The translations under genes were made by a program, and so were the position numbers. A stretch of DNA of 26,753 bases from a virus. Location: positions 1 through 26,753 of IMG/VR virus record IMGVR_UViG_3300036770_004388; one strand, 5' to 3'. Positions 14,397 to 20,685 of the stretch are shown one piece after another; positions within the stretch are counted from its first letter, which is position 1, and each line of letters opens with the position of its first letter. The notes under the pieces were generated by a model. The model ran no database searches, was not told the DNA's origin, and saw nothing but the letters and a program-made list of their open reading frames with translations.

Positions 14397-14534
14397 ATGG
14401 AAGAACAAGTACCTTGCGGCTGCGGCCGTAGTGCAACAGGATTCTGTACAGGACTACACGAAATGTCTGAAGAAGAGTATGAAACATATCTCATGGAACA
14501 TTTTGACGAAGATCCAGATCAGATAGGAAACTAA
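14397..14534 (+). CDS. Very small Cys-rich protein with a CDGSH-like motif
   Basis: 45 residues from ATG 14397, which follows a perfect AAAGGAG. The frame is open upstream but without a good site. The motif CGCGRSATGFCTGLH resembles the iron-sulphur CDGSH pattern C-x-C-x-x-S-x-x-x-P-x-C-D-G-S-H, but is one residue shorter between Ser and the third Cys and has T-G-L-H for D-G-S-H. All three Cys and the His are kept, so a 2Fe-2S or zinc site is likely. The rest is an acidic helix (MSEEEYETYLMEHFDEDPDQ). Confidence 0.6.
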   Translation: MEEQVPCGCGRSATGFCTGLHEMSEEEYETYLMEHFDEDPDQIGN

Positions 14535-14535
14535 G

Positions 14536-14739
14536 ATGAGACAACAATTAATCGAAGCCAGCAAAGAACATTTCCGTGCTCATATCACCAAGCATCGTAT
14601 GAATATCGAAGTGATGTTAAATAATCCTACCGCTATTCACGAACATAGCGATATCATGGAAGCCATCGAAAAGGAAGCAGGTTATATTGCCGAGTATATG
14701 GACAAACTTGAGGTGATGGAGAAATACTTTAGTGAATGA
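14536..14739 (+). CDS. Conserved small helical phage protein
   Basis: 67 residues, all helix: HITKHRMNIEVMLNNPTAIH followed by a D-I-M-E-A-I-E-K-E stretch and a terminal YMDKLEVMEKYFSE. Similar proteins with AHI-x-KHR-x-N-x-EV and EHxDIME blocks are frequent in cyanophage-like T4 genomes, with no assigned role. The start follows the upstream gene by a single base; the end overlaps the next start. Confidence 0.65.
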   Translation: MRQQLIEASKEHFRAHITKHRMNIEVMLNNPTAIHEHSDIMEAIEKEAGYIAEYMDKLEVMEKYFSE

Positions 14740-14935
14740 AGTGTTAATTCCGTGGAGAGCAGGTGATACTGTATCTATGTGGAGCGACCATTGTGCGATG
14801 ATAATCGAACAGTTTGGTCTACCAGGCGGTAGATATTCCACAGAAGTTTGTGCAGATTGGATGAGTTTTAAATTTCTAGATGAAAAGGATGCGTTTTTAT
14901 GCAAGATAATGTTAAGCGAACATCTTGGACACTAA
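14732..14935 (+). CDS. Small protein of unknown function (GTG start)
   Basis: 67 residues. The frame starts with GTG at 14732 (or GTG 14741); the nearby ATG at 14736 is out of frame and stops after three codons. GGAG at 14717-14720 is the likely ribosome site. The sequence RAGDTVSMWSDHCAMIIEQF followed by GLPGGRYSTEVCADWMSFKF has a compact alpha/beta look without a known motif. It overlaps the next gene by 37 bases. Confidence 0.5.
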   Translation: MNEVLIPWRAGDTVSMWSDHCAMIIEQFGLPGGRYSTEVCADWMSFKFLDEKDAFLCKIMLSEHLGH

Positions 14936-15081
14936 CAGTCGACGAGGATCCGGAAACAGGAGATAGTATATTGACCTTTCCTGAAGACCTATTAGAATCA
15001 GCAGGTTGGAAGGAAGGTGATGTAATAGAATGGATCGATTGCAAGGATGGCACTTGGCAACTGAAGAAAAAGAGTGTATAG
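14899..15081 (+). CDS. AbrB/MazE-like swapped-hairpin domain protein
   Basis: 60 residues. SILTFPEDLLESAGWKEGDV followed by I-E-W-I-D and a terminal GTWQLKKK strand follows the pattern of AbrB/MazE DNA-binding domains (beta strand, P-x-x-L-x-x-x-G-x-x-x-G-D, then two strands). Such domains dimerise and bind DNA, and similar short proteins are common in aquatic T4-like phages. A regulator role is possible. AAGGA at about 14885-14890 supports the ATG 14899 start inside the upstream gene. Confidence 0.6.
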   Translation: MQDNVKRTSWTLTVDEDPETGDSILTFPEDLLESAGWKEGDVIEWIDCKDGTWQLKKKSV

Positions 15082-15082
15082 T

Positions 15083-15274
15083 ATGAAAGATGCAAATATT
15101 TTAGAACAATTAGAATTATTAAAATCAAATCTAGAGAAGGCAAATGTTGTGCTAAATGATCTATATGAAAGAAACATGTTTATTGTTATTTCATTTGACG
15201 AAAGAGGTAGGACTATATCTCCGGTACTGCAAATAAAAACAGCAATACATCACGTTGATTATCTTAAAGAATAG
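15083..15274 (+). CDS. Small protein of unknown function
   Basis: 63 residues from ATG 15083; a GTG at 15074 is in frame and possible. The first half is a coiled helix (LEQLELLKSNLEKANVVLND) and the second a beta region (MFIVISFDERGRTISPVLQI). I do not recognise it. It ends 2 bases before queE, so it probably shares its message. Confidence 0.5.
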   Translation: MKDANILEQLELLKSNLEKANVVLNDLYERNMFIVISFDERGRTISPVLQIKTAIHHVDYLKE

Positions 15275-15276
15275 CC

Positions 15277-16146
15277 ATGGAAAAAATTAAAATATCAGAA
15301 TGCTTTTACAGCATACAAGGTGAAGGACGCTTTATGGGTGTGCCTTCTGTTTTCTTGAGAACATTTGGTTGCAACTTCCAATGTGCCGGCTTTGGTCTTC
15401 CTCGAGGAGAAAAGACCACAGAAGTCGATCCTATCGCTGCCAATGTTCAGCTGTACAAGAGCTACGAAGATCTTCCGCTGGTCAGTACGGGCTGCGACAG
15501 TTATGCATCATGGCATCCGGCATTCAAACATCTGTCGCCGTTTTATACCATCGATGAGATCGTAGATAAGGTCGTAGACACACTGCCTTACAAAGAATGG
15601 CGTGATGAACATCTAATCATCACAGGAGGTGAACCCTTGCTGAAATGGCAGTATCTATATCCGGAACTATTGAGCCATCCTAAGATGCAGAATCTCAAAG
15701 AACTGACATTCGAGACAAACGGTACTCAAGCATTGACAGACGACTTCAAGAGTTGGATCCACAGAGAGTGGCATCACGATGGCTCTATCAATATGGGCAG
15801 AGGTCGCGATACATTCACTTTCTCTGTAAGTGCCAAACTGCCTTGTTCGGGTGAAGCGTTTGAAAAGGCTATCCGTCCAGAAATAGTAGCAGAGTATGAA
15901 GAATACGGTTATGTCTATCTCAAGTTTGTGATCGCTAACGAACAGGATGCAGAAGATGCTGAATGTGCTATCGGTGCATACAGAGCAGCAGGTGTGACTG
16001 GTCCTGTTTACTTTATGCCTGTGGGCGGTGTCGAAAGCGTTTATCAATTGAATAACCGTGCTGTCGCAGATCTAGCGATGAAGCGTGGATATCGCTATTC
16101 GGACAGACTACAGGTGCCATTGTTTAAAAACGAGTGGGGCACCTGA
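15277..16146 (+). CDS. queE: QueE-like 7-carboxy-7-deazaguanine synthase (radical SAM)
   Basis: 289 residues. The start has the QueE signature FYSIQGEGRFMGVPSVFLRT and ITGGEPLL supplies the SAM-binding GGEP. The enzyme turns carboxytetrahydropterin into 7-carboxy-7-deazaguanine in the preQ0 pathway. The iron-sulphur Cys are unusually placed: C32 and C36 in GCNFQC, but the position three further on is Phe39, and the third Cys is probably C73 in TGCDSYASW, giving C-x3-C-x36-C. In most QueE it is C-x3-C-x2-C, though insertions exist. C73 is followed by D-S, matching the C-D-T of normal enzymes. With FolE, QueD-like and DpdA in the operon, assignment is firm. Confidence 0.92.
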   Translation: MEKIKISECFYSIQGEGRFMGVPSVFLRTFGCNFQCAGFGLPRGEKTTEVDPIAANVQLYKSYEDLPLVSTGCDSYASWHPAFKHLSPFYTIDEIVDKVVDTLPYKEWRDEHLIITGGEPLLKWQYLYPELLSHPKMQNLKELTFETNGTQALTDDFKSWIHREWHHDGSINMGRGRDTFTFSVSAKLPCSGEAFEKAIRPEIVAEYEEYGYVYLKFVIANEQDAEDAECAIGAYRAAGVTGPVYFMPVGGVESVYQLNNRAVADLAMKRGYRYSDRLQVPLFKNEWGT

Positions 16147-16400
16147 TGCCGCAGGATAATTCATTCGACAGTGATGTGCAATGTAGTCCTCCATCAGAAG
16201 ATTGGGGTTTGAAGCGGGCACGGTACTGGAAGCTCAAACTGTGTTGGCTTCCTAAAAAGTGTTATCTTTCAGGAAAGTCTTTATGGGGTAAACTTGCCTA
16301 CCACGGTGAAAGATGGATTACAGGTCCAGGAGAGCCAGTAGTAGAACACTATTGGATTGAAAAAACTGAGTTCATAATTTGGACTCTAAAGGGAAGATAA
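16146..16400 (+). CDS. Small basic protein of unknown function
   Basis: 84 residues from ATG 16146, in a TGATG junction with the queE stop; a GTG at 16134 is in frame. The sequence carries RARYWKLKLCWLPKKCYLSG, a basic aromatic stretch, and later HYWIEKTEFIIWTLKGR. No catalytic motif is seen. The fold is probably a small beta sheet. It overlaps the next start by one base. Confidence 0.5.
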   Translation: MPQDNSFDSDVQCSPPSEDWGLKRARYWKLKLCWLPKKCYLSGKSLWGKLAYHGERWITGPGEPVVEHYWIEKTEFIIWTLKGR

Positions 16401-16837
16401 TGAAATTAGTTAAAAAACTGTTGGGTATCGACAAGATTGAACAAGATCTACAAAGAGCACAAGATGCTTTAGAAGAAGCCAAAGCCAAGCAAATTGAAGC
16501 TGAGAAGGCCGCATCTCTGGCTCAAGAACAAGAAGAGTTAGCAAGATTGTCACCAAAAGAACGGGCTAATCGTAAGAAAGAACCGTGGATTGGTGTACTA
16601 AATACTCACATTAATAAAGAAAGTGTCCGTAATGGTTTCTTTGAGCTTGACTGGAATGACCATTTTGTGTTAAAATTAAAGCAAGAAGGATATGGTGTAG
16701 ACGGTGATCCAGACGAAGAGATCGTAGATCGTTGGTTCCGAGAACTCTGCGCCAATGTTGTAGTAGACGGTGATTACGGTGGTCCTGTTAATACAGGTGT
16801 TATAGACATACAGAGTGTAAAGAAGAACAATCAATGA
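16400..16837 (+). CDS. Conserved phage protein with an N-terminal coiled coil
   Basis: 145 residues from ATG 16400 (GGGAAG just ahead). After MKLVKKLLGIDKIEQDLQRA comes a coiled coil to about residue 50 (repeated Ala, Glu and Lys), then LSPKERANRKKEPWIGVLNT, then GFFELDWNDHFVLKLKQEGY and a WFRELC end. The second half resembles a family frequent in T4-like cyanophage genomes, with no known role. The coiled coil suggests oligomerisation or attachment to a larger assembly. It overlaps the nuclease gene by 4 bases. Confidence 0.68.
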   Translation: MKLVKKLLGIDKIEQDLQRAQDALEEAKAKQIEAEKAASLAQEQEELARLSPKERANRKKEPWIGVLNTHINKESVRNGFFELDWNDHFVLKLKQEGYGVDGDPDEEIVDRWFRELCANVVVDGDYGGPVNTGVIDIQSVKKNNQ

Positions 16838-17820
16838 CATATATTCTAGTTGATACAGCTAACACATTTTTCCGTGCTAGACATGTTATTAACGGCGATG
16901 CTGATATTAAACTTGGCATGGCATTTCACATAACCCTAAACTCAATCCGCAAAGCATGGCAGCAGTTTAATGGCAGTCATGTTATCTTCTGTTTAGAAGG
17001 ACGCTCGTGGCGTAAAGATTTTTATACTCCATACAAGGCGCAACGTGCGGCGCAACGTGCGGCTCATACAGAGAGAGAAGCAGAAGAAGAAAAAGTATTT
17101 TGGGAAGCATTCGATACATTTAAGGAATTTATTTCCGATAAAACAAATTGCACGGTTTTACAAAATCCTCAATTAGAAGCCGATGATCTTATCGCAGGGT
17201 GGATACAGAGTCATCCTGATGATGACCATGTTATTATATCTACAGATACCGATTTCGTACAACTTATTGCATCTAACGTAAAACAGTACAACGGAGTAAT
17301 GGAACATGTTATCACCCACGAAGGTATCTTCGACGATAAAGGTAAACCGGTCATTGATAAAAAAACAAAGGAACCTAAACCTGCGCCCAACCCCGAATGG
17401 CTACTGTTCGAAAAGTGTATGCGTGGCGACACTTCCGATAATGTCTTCTCTGCATACCCAGGTGTCAGAACTAAGGGCACATCCAAGAAAGTTGGTCTCA
17501 CTGAAGCGTTTGAGGACAGGAACACAAAAGGCTTTGCGTGGAATAACCTTATGCTACAACGCTGGAACGACCACGAAGGCAAAGAACACAGAGTTCTGGA
17601 AGATTATGAGAGAAATCGGCGATTGATTGATCTATCATATCAGCCCAATCATATTAAAGAAATTATTGCCGCAACTATCTCCGAAGCGACAGGCGCAAAT
17701 AAAAATATCAGCCAAGTCGGCATCAGGCTGATGAAATTTTGCAATTTGTACGATCTAAAAAAGATCGCAGAACAAGCGCAATCATATGCCGAACCACTTA
17801 ATGCGAGGTACACACTATGA
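16834..17820 (+). CDS. rnh: 5'-3' exonuclease / RNase H of the FEN family (T4 Rnh-like)
   Basis: 328 residues against 305 in T4 RNase H. Metal-binding acids are present: D7 in ILVDTANTFFRARH, E115/D117/D118 in QLEADDLIAGW, D138 and D140 in ISTDTDFVQLI, and GDTSDN near residue 200. GRSWRKDFYTPYKAQR matches the conserved region that grips the 5' end. In T4 the enzyme removes RNA primers and adjacent DNA from lagging-strand fragments. A 12-base duplication at 17038-17061 adds A-Q-R-A in this region. It overlaps the next gene by 4 bases. Confidence 0.92.
   Translation: MTYILVDTANTFFRARHVINGDADIKLGMAFHITLNSIRKAWQQFNGSHVIFCLEGRSWRKDFYTPYKAQRAAQRAAHTEREAEEEKVFWEAFDTFKEFISDKTNCTVLQNPQLEADDLIAGWIQSHPDDDHVIISTDTDFVQLIASNVKQYNGVMEHVITHEGIFDDKGKPVIDKKTKEPKPAPNPEWLLFEKCMRGDTSDNVFSAYPGVRTKGTSKKVGLTEAFEDRNTKGFAWNNLMLQRWNDHEGKEHRVLEDYERNRRLIDLSYQPNHIKEIIAATISEATGANKNISQVGIRLMKFCNLYDLKKIAEQAQSYAEPLNARYTL
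17038..17061 (+). repeat. Tandem duplication of a 12-base unit in the nuclease gene
   Basis: GCGCAACGTGCG occurs twice in a row (17038-17049 and 17050-17061), in frame, encoding A-Q-R-A twice. It lies just after the conserved YK-x-x-R element, in the flexible arch region of FEN-type nucleases. It is a simple in-frame duplication and probably tolerated. Confidence 0.8.
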
Positions 17821-18293
17821 CAGACTTACACGCCAAACCAATCATTGATAACAAATTTTGGATCGTCGAGAAAGACGGAGAAAAATTTGCAACACTAAGG
17901 AAGGACGATGAAAATAGATTTGTACTAAGTAACATTTTAGGTACAAAAATTTTTGCAGATAAAAAAGAAGTAACTAAAGAATTTGGCAAAGATTTTTTTG
18001 TTGCTAAAATCATTAAGGAGTCTAGTGACAACAGGCCAGATGAAATACATGGGTTTCCGGCAAGTTCCAAACCGCATAACTGCATGTATGACATAAAAAG
18101 AAAATTACCGTTATTTACAAAAAGTGAAGATTCAAAAAGCCTATATTGTGCAGGTTATTATACCATAAAATTCGACAAAGGATGGGTCAAGAGTTTCTGT
18201 CCAAAACTAATCACTCTACAACGATATCCATTTAAAGGTCCGTATAAAACAGAATTAGAGATGAAACAGGTGATGTCAAATGTCTCAAAATAG
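17817..18293 (+). CDS. Conserved T4-like aquatic phage protein, unknown function
   Basis: 158 residues. The C-terminal third is very regular: KLPLFTKSEDSKSLYCAGYY followed by an I-K-F-D-K-G-W block and a LITLQRYPFKGPYKTELEMK block. This block is widely conserved in cyanophage-like T4 genomes, next to replication genes, but I know no function. Several Cys and aromatics in the block may form a small core; there is no enzymatic motif. It overlaps the nuclease stop by 4 bases and the following gene by 14. Confidence 0.72.
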   Translation: MTDLHAKPIIDNKFWIVEKDGEKFATLRKDDENRFVLSNILGTKIFADKKEVTKEFGKDFFVAKIIKESSDNRPDEIHGFPASSKPHNCMYDIKRKLPLFTKSEDSKSLYCAGYYTIKFDKGWVKSFCPKLITLQRYPFKGPYKTELEMKQVMSNVSK

Positions 18294-18531
18294 CCTACCC
18301 TCAACTTTACCTTCAGTTGAAAGGCTATTAAATAGGATTTCAGTAGCTGAAAAAAGTCAACAAAAAGAAATTAGGATTTCTATCCAAGAAGCTAAAGAAT
18401 TGTCATCTGACCTTGCTATTATGACCTCAAGGTTATCTAAAACAGTTCAAGAAATCCACTCGATGTTAGCTGATATTAAAGCCGCCACTACCAAAATAGA
18501 TGTTAAGTTTGACGGAGGCGGGTTTAATTAG
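18280..18531 (+). CDS. Small coiled-coil phage protein, unknown function
   Basis: 83 residues. A disordered start (SQNSLPSTLPSVE) leads into a long helix with coiled-coil pattern (LNRISVAEKSQQKEIRISIQ, then an SRLSKTVQEIHSMLADIKAA stretch) and a short tail ending DGGGFN. It may be a scaffolding or structural adapter, which is a guess. An AGGTGA stretch a few bases before ATG 18280 serves as ribosome site. It ends at a late-promoter-like octamer. Confidence 0.55.
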   Translation: MSQNSLPSTLPSVERLLNRISVAEKSQQKEIRISIQEAKELSSDLAIMTSRLSKTVQEIHSMLADIKAATTKIDVKFDGGGFN

Positions 18532-18538
18532 ATAAATA
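18531..18538 (+). promoter_or_regulatory. T4 late-promoter-like octamer
   Basis: GATAAATA differs at one base from the T4 late promoter TATAAATA. It lies right after the stop of the upstream gene and 26 bases before the preferred start at 18564. Transcription would begin near 18545, so the message would include the AGGA ribosome site but not the earlier ATG at 18540. Confidence 0.4.
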
Positions 18539-18563
18539 TATGCGTGGTTTTCAGGACACGTAT

Positions 18564-18851
18564 ATGAGTAGACCCAAACCTAAAATATTATTAGAACACA
18601 TAAGTAAAGAAACTTACAAAGTAGAACAGATTCTAGAGAGTGAGGCCATCTGGGCGGTCTTTTACAAAGACATGCCTTTTAACCTCAAAAGTAGTAGTAG
18701 CATTACGAGTTACCCTGGGCCGAAATATAAGAAGGTCAGTTTTTCCAATCCTGGTCATGCTCATAACTTGTGTAAAAAACTTAACAAGTTATTTAAGACT
18801 ACAGATTTTTCAGTAGTTATGTTGACCAAGGGCAGTAGGATAGATGAATGA
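18564..18851 (+). CDS. Conserved T4-like aquatic phage protein, unknown function
   Basis: 95 residues starting MSRPKPKILLEHISKETYKV. The ATG at 18564 is chosen because AGGA lies seven bases ahead and the octamer at 18531 would place the start of the message after the earlier ATG at 18540 (103 residues). Conserved blocks are AIWAVFYKDMPFNLKSSSSI and YPGPKYKKVSFSNPGHAHNL. The family is frequent in cyanophage-like T4 genomes with unassigned role. No catalytic motif is visible. Confidence 0.7.
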   Translation: MSRPKPKILLEHISKETYKVEQILESEAIWAVFYKDMPFNLKSSSSITSYPGPKYKKVSFSNPGHAHNLCKKLNKLFKTTDFSVVMLTKGSRIDE

Positions 18852-19236
18852 TATCAAATCCAAATTTACAGAAGTCCTTAAAATAACTCTGCAAGAACAA
18901 AACTTTCAATTTGATGAATCAACTTTTGAATCTAAAATATGGTTCAATTTGAGGAAAAAAAGCCCTAGCTTAAGACTTACCGACGAGGGCCTGAGTTATG
19001 TAATACAGGCAGACTTAAGAACTTATGAGGTTGATTTCCCAAAAGAATTAAAAATATCACCACAAATTTTAATTTGGCTAGATAGATACCTCGAAAGCCC
19101 CTATCATTTAAGCAATAACAAAATTATAGTGATAACTGAAAAATCAGCAATAGAATTGCATTTATTTTCAGGGGACTTAAAAAAATATGGTTTAACTAAA
19201 ACTATCAATAAAAAAATTAGTCAGAATTTAGTTTAA
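18844..19236 (+). CDS. Conserved phage protein, unknown function
   Basis: 130 residues, mixed alpha/beta. Blocks LRLTDEGLSYVIQADLRTYE, then ILIWLDRYLESPYHLSNNKI and IVITEKSAIELHLFSGDLKK recall a protein common in aquatic T4-like phages, without a role I know. The frame overlaps the upstream stop (ATGAATGA). AGGA at 18837-18840 supports the start. It is followed by a 28-base gap holding a late-promoter-like octamer. Confidence 0.65.
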   Translation: MNDIKSKFTEVLKITLQEQNFQFDESTFESKIWFNLRKKSPSLRLTDEGLSYVIQADLRTYEVDFPKELKISPQILIWLDRYLESPYHLSNNKIIVITEKSAIELHLFSGDLKKYGLTKTINKKISQNLV

Positions 19237-19250
19237 TCAAACTCAGTCTT

Positions 19251-19258
19251 CATAAATA
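19251..19258 (+). promoter_or_regulatory. T4 late-promoter-like octamer
   Basis: CATAAATA, one base off the T4 late consensus, in one of the few small gaps of the operon (19237-19264). A start near 19265 would give a leader if translation begins at ATG 19304. Confidence 0.4.
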
Positions 19259-19264
19259 ATTTCG

Positions 19265-19543
19265 ATGGAATATAATACATTAGATTTACTAAACGAAAGG
19301 CAAATGAAATACCTGCCTATGCATTTCTGTTCTTTTCAACTTGACGACGGAATTGTGTTTTCTAATAAAGAACAGATACTTAATTGGATCAGAGCGAAAT
19401 TGGTAGGCAGATTTGCATTTCTAAAATCAATTGGCTTAGATTCTAATCAAAAAATGAAATCATCGTTCATAGTAGGATTTGAAAAACCTACTGAACTAAC
19501 TTACTTTATAATTGCCTGTCCATACCTAAGGAGACCAGAATGA
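19265..19543 (+). CDS. Conserved phage protein, unknown function
   Basis: 92 residues from ATG 19265, for which I see no ribosome site. An in-frame ATG at 19304 follows AAAGG (short spacing of three bases) and would give 79 residues starting MKYLPMHFCSFQLDDGIVFS; this may be the true start. The core has an LNWIRAKLVGRFAFLKS helix. I do not recognise a function. It overlaps the next gene by 4 bases. Confidence 0.55.
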   Translation: MEYNTLDLLNERQMKYLPMHFCSFQLDDGIVFSNKEQILNWIRAKLVGRFAFLKSIGLDSNQKMKSSFIVGFEKPTELTYFIIACPYLRRPE

Positions 19544-19764
19544 CAGAAACTTCAGACAACACAGAAACTATTGAAAATAGCCCTAAGGCAGAATCTCAAC
19601 AGCCCGCAGGAGCTGACCTTAACGTGAGTGATTTATCTGCATTAAAATCAATCATAGATGTAGCAACGCAGAGGGGAGCATTTAGAGCTGCAGAATTAGA
19701 AAGTGTTGGCAAGATCTATAACAAACTATCAAATTTTTTAGATTCAATCACTAAAAAGGATTAA
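19540..19764 (+). CDS. Conserved small phage protein, unknown function
   Basis: 74 residues. A disordered acidic start (ETSDNTETIENSPKAESQQP) is followed by two helices (LNVSDLSALKSIIDVATQRG and AAELESVGKIYNKLSNFLDS). Such proteins occur widely in T4-like cyanophage genomes in the same kind of gene block. ACCTAAGGAG ahead of ATG 19540 is a strong ribosome site, so high expression is possible. Function unknown. Confidence 0.65.
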   Translation: MTETSDNTETIENSPKAESQQPAGADLNVSDLSALKSIIDVATQRGAFRAAELESVGKIYNKLSNFLDSITKKD

Positions 19765-19766
19765 AA

Positions 19767-20387
19767 ATGAAAACGTTAAAGCATGTAGGTAAAATTAAAA
19801 ATACTGGAGCGAAAGTGTTGGTAGTGTTTAGAACTCTTCCTGGAGAGTCTAACATGGCTCTGGTTCTGCCTACAGCCAGCCTACCGGATCAATATCACGA
19901 TGCACTTATTCAATTAGTTGAAAGCGATCAAGCACAAAGCACAAATGAATTTGGGGAAATCATGTTCATTAGAAGATTTCCAGATGGCAGGCCGATGCTA
20001 CAAGCAATGCAGGCCGATGGTAGACTACAAAAAACACCAACTTCATTAATCACTATGACTCCTACCCTAAGTGATTCTATTCAACTTGATGAATTAAATT
20101 CAATTATTGCTTCACAAAAAAATTGCGCTGTTGACGATTTAGCTAATTTTGTGACCGGTGGTAGATCGAACAGCGATACGCCGCAGCAGGCGGTGGTTGA
20201 AGAGGCAGCAACTATCGAACCTTCTGTAAGTCAACCCGCGCCCTTGACTGATAAAGATCTTGCAAAAAATTATCGAAGTCAGGCAGATTCGTTATATAAA
20301 GAAGCAGCGAGGCTACGCAAACAGGCTGACGAATTAGATCCACCTCAGAAAAAAACAGTGAAAACTAAAGAAGCAGTAGATGTCTAA
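19767..20387 (+). CDS. Conserved T4-like aquatic phage protein, unknown function
   Basis: 206 residues. A beta-rich N-terminal domain has KVLVVFRTLPGESNMALVLP and a later EFGEIMFIRRFPDGRPMLQA block followed by MQADGRL, well conserved in aquatic T4-like phages. The C-terminus is disordered and charged (with KNYRSQADSLYKEAARLRKQ as a coiled helix). It resembles a virion or assembly accessory protein by composition, but I know no demonstrated role. It overlaps the next gene by 8 bases. Confidence 0.68.
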   Translation: MKTLKHVGKIKNTGAKVLVVFRTLPGESNMALVLPTASLPDQYHDALIQLVESDQAQSTNEFGEIMFIRRFPDGRPMLQAMQADGRLQKTPTSLITMTPTLSDSIQLDELNSIIASQKNCAVDDLANFVTGGRSNSDTPQQAVVEEAATIEPSVSQPAPLTDKDLAKNYRSQADSLYKEAARLRKQADELDPPQKKTVKTKEAVDV

Positions 20388-20685
20388 AGCTCTTTTCAGA
20401 CCACCGAGACATTTAGTCAAAGAATGGCCTGAAGTATTCGAAGATCTATATATGAATACTATGCCGGTAGCATATCTAGATCTAGTAATCATTGAATTTG
20501 ACGACGGTAAAATATGGCAGATAGACATTTCGGCTCAGTTGATTGAAACGGATGCCGATTCTGTCTGCAATAAACTTTTAGATATCATGCAAGAATACAA
20601 AGAATCTATTGTAAAAATGGATTTTAAAATAAACGTAGACAAACTTAAAAGAGATATCAAAGAAGAAATATCTAAAATATTTTAA
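20380..20685 (+). CDS. Conserved T4-like aquatic phage protein, unknown function
   Basis: 101 residues: FRPPRHLVKEWPEVFEDLYM, then LDLVIIEFDDGKIWQIDISA, then VKMDFKINVDKLKRDIKEEI. All three blocks are conserved in T4-like cyanophage-type genomes. No motif suggests a function. It closes the rightward operon. Its TAA overlaps the stop of the leftward dehydrogenase gene over TTAA at 20682-20685, without a terminator. Confidence 0.68.
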   Translation: MSKALFRPPRHLVKEWPEVFEDLYMNTMPVAYLDLVIIEFDDGKIWQIDISAQLIETDADSVCNKLLDIMQEYKESIVKMDFKINVDKLKRDIKEEISKIF

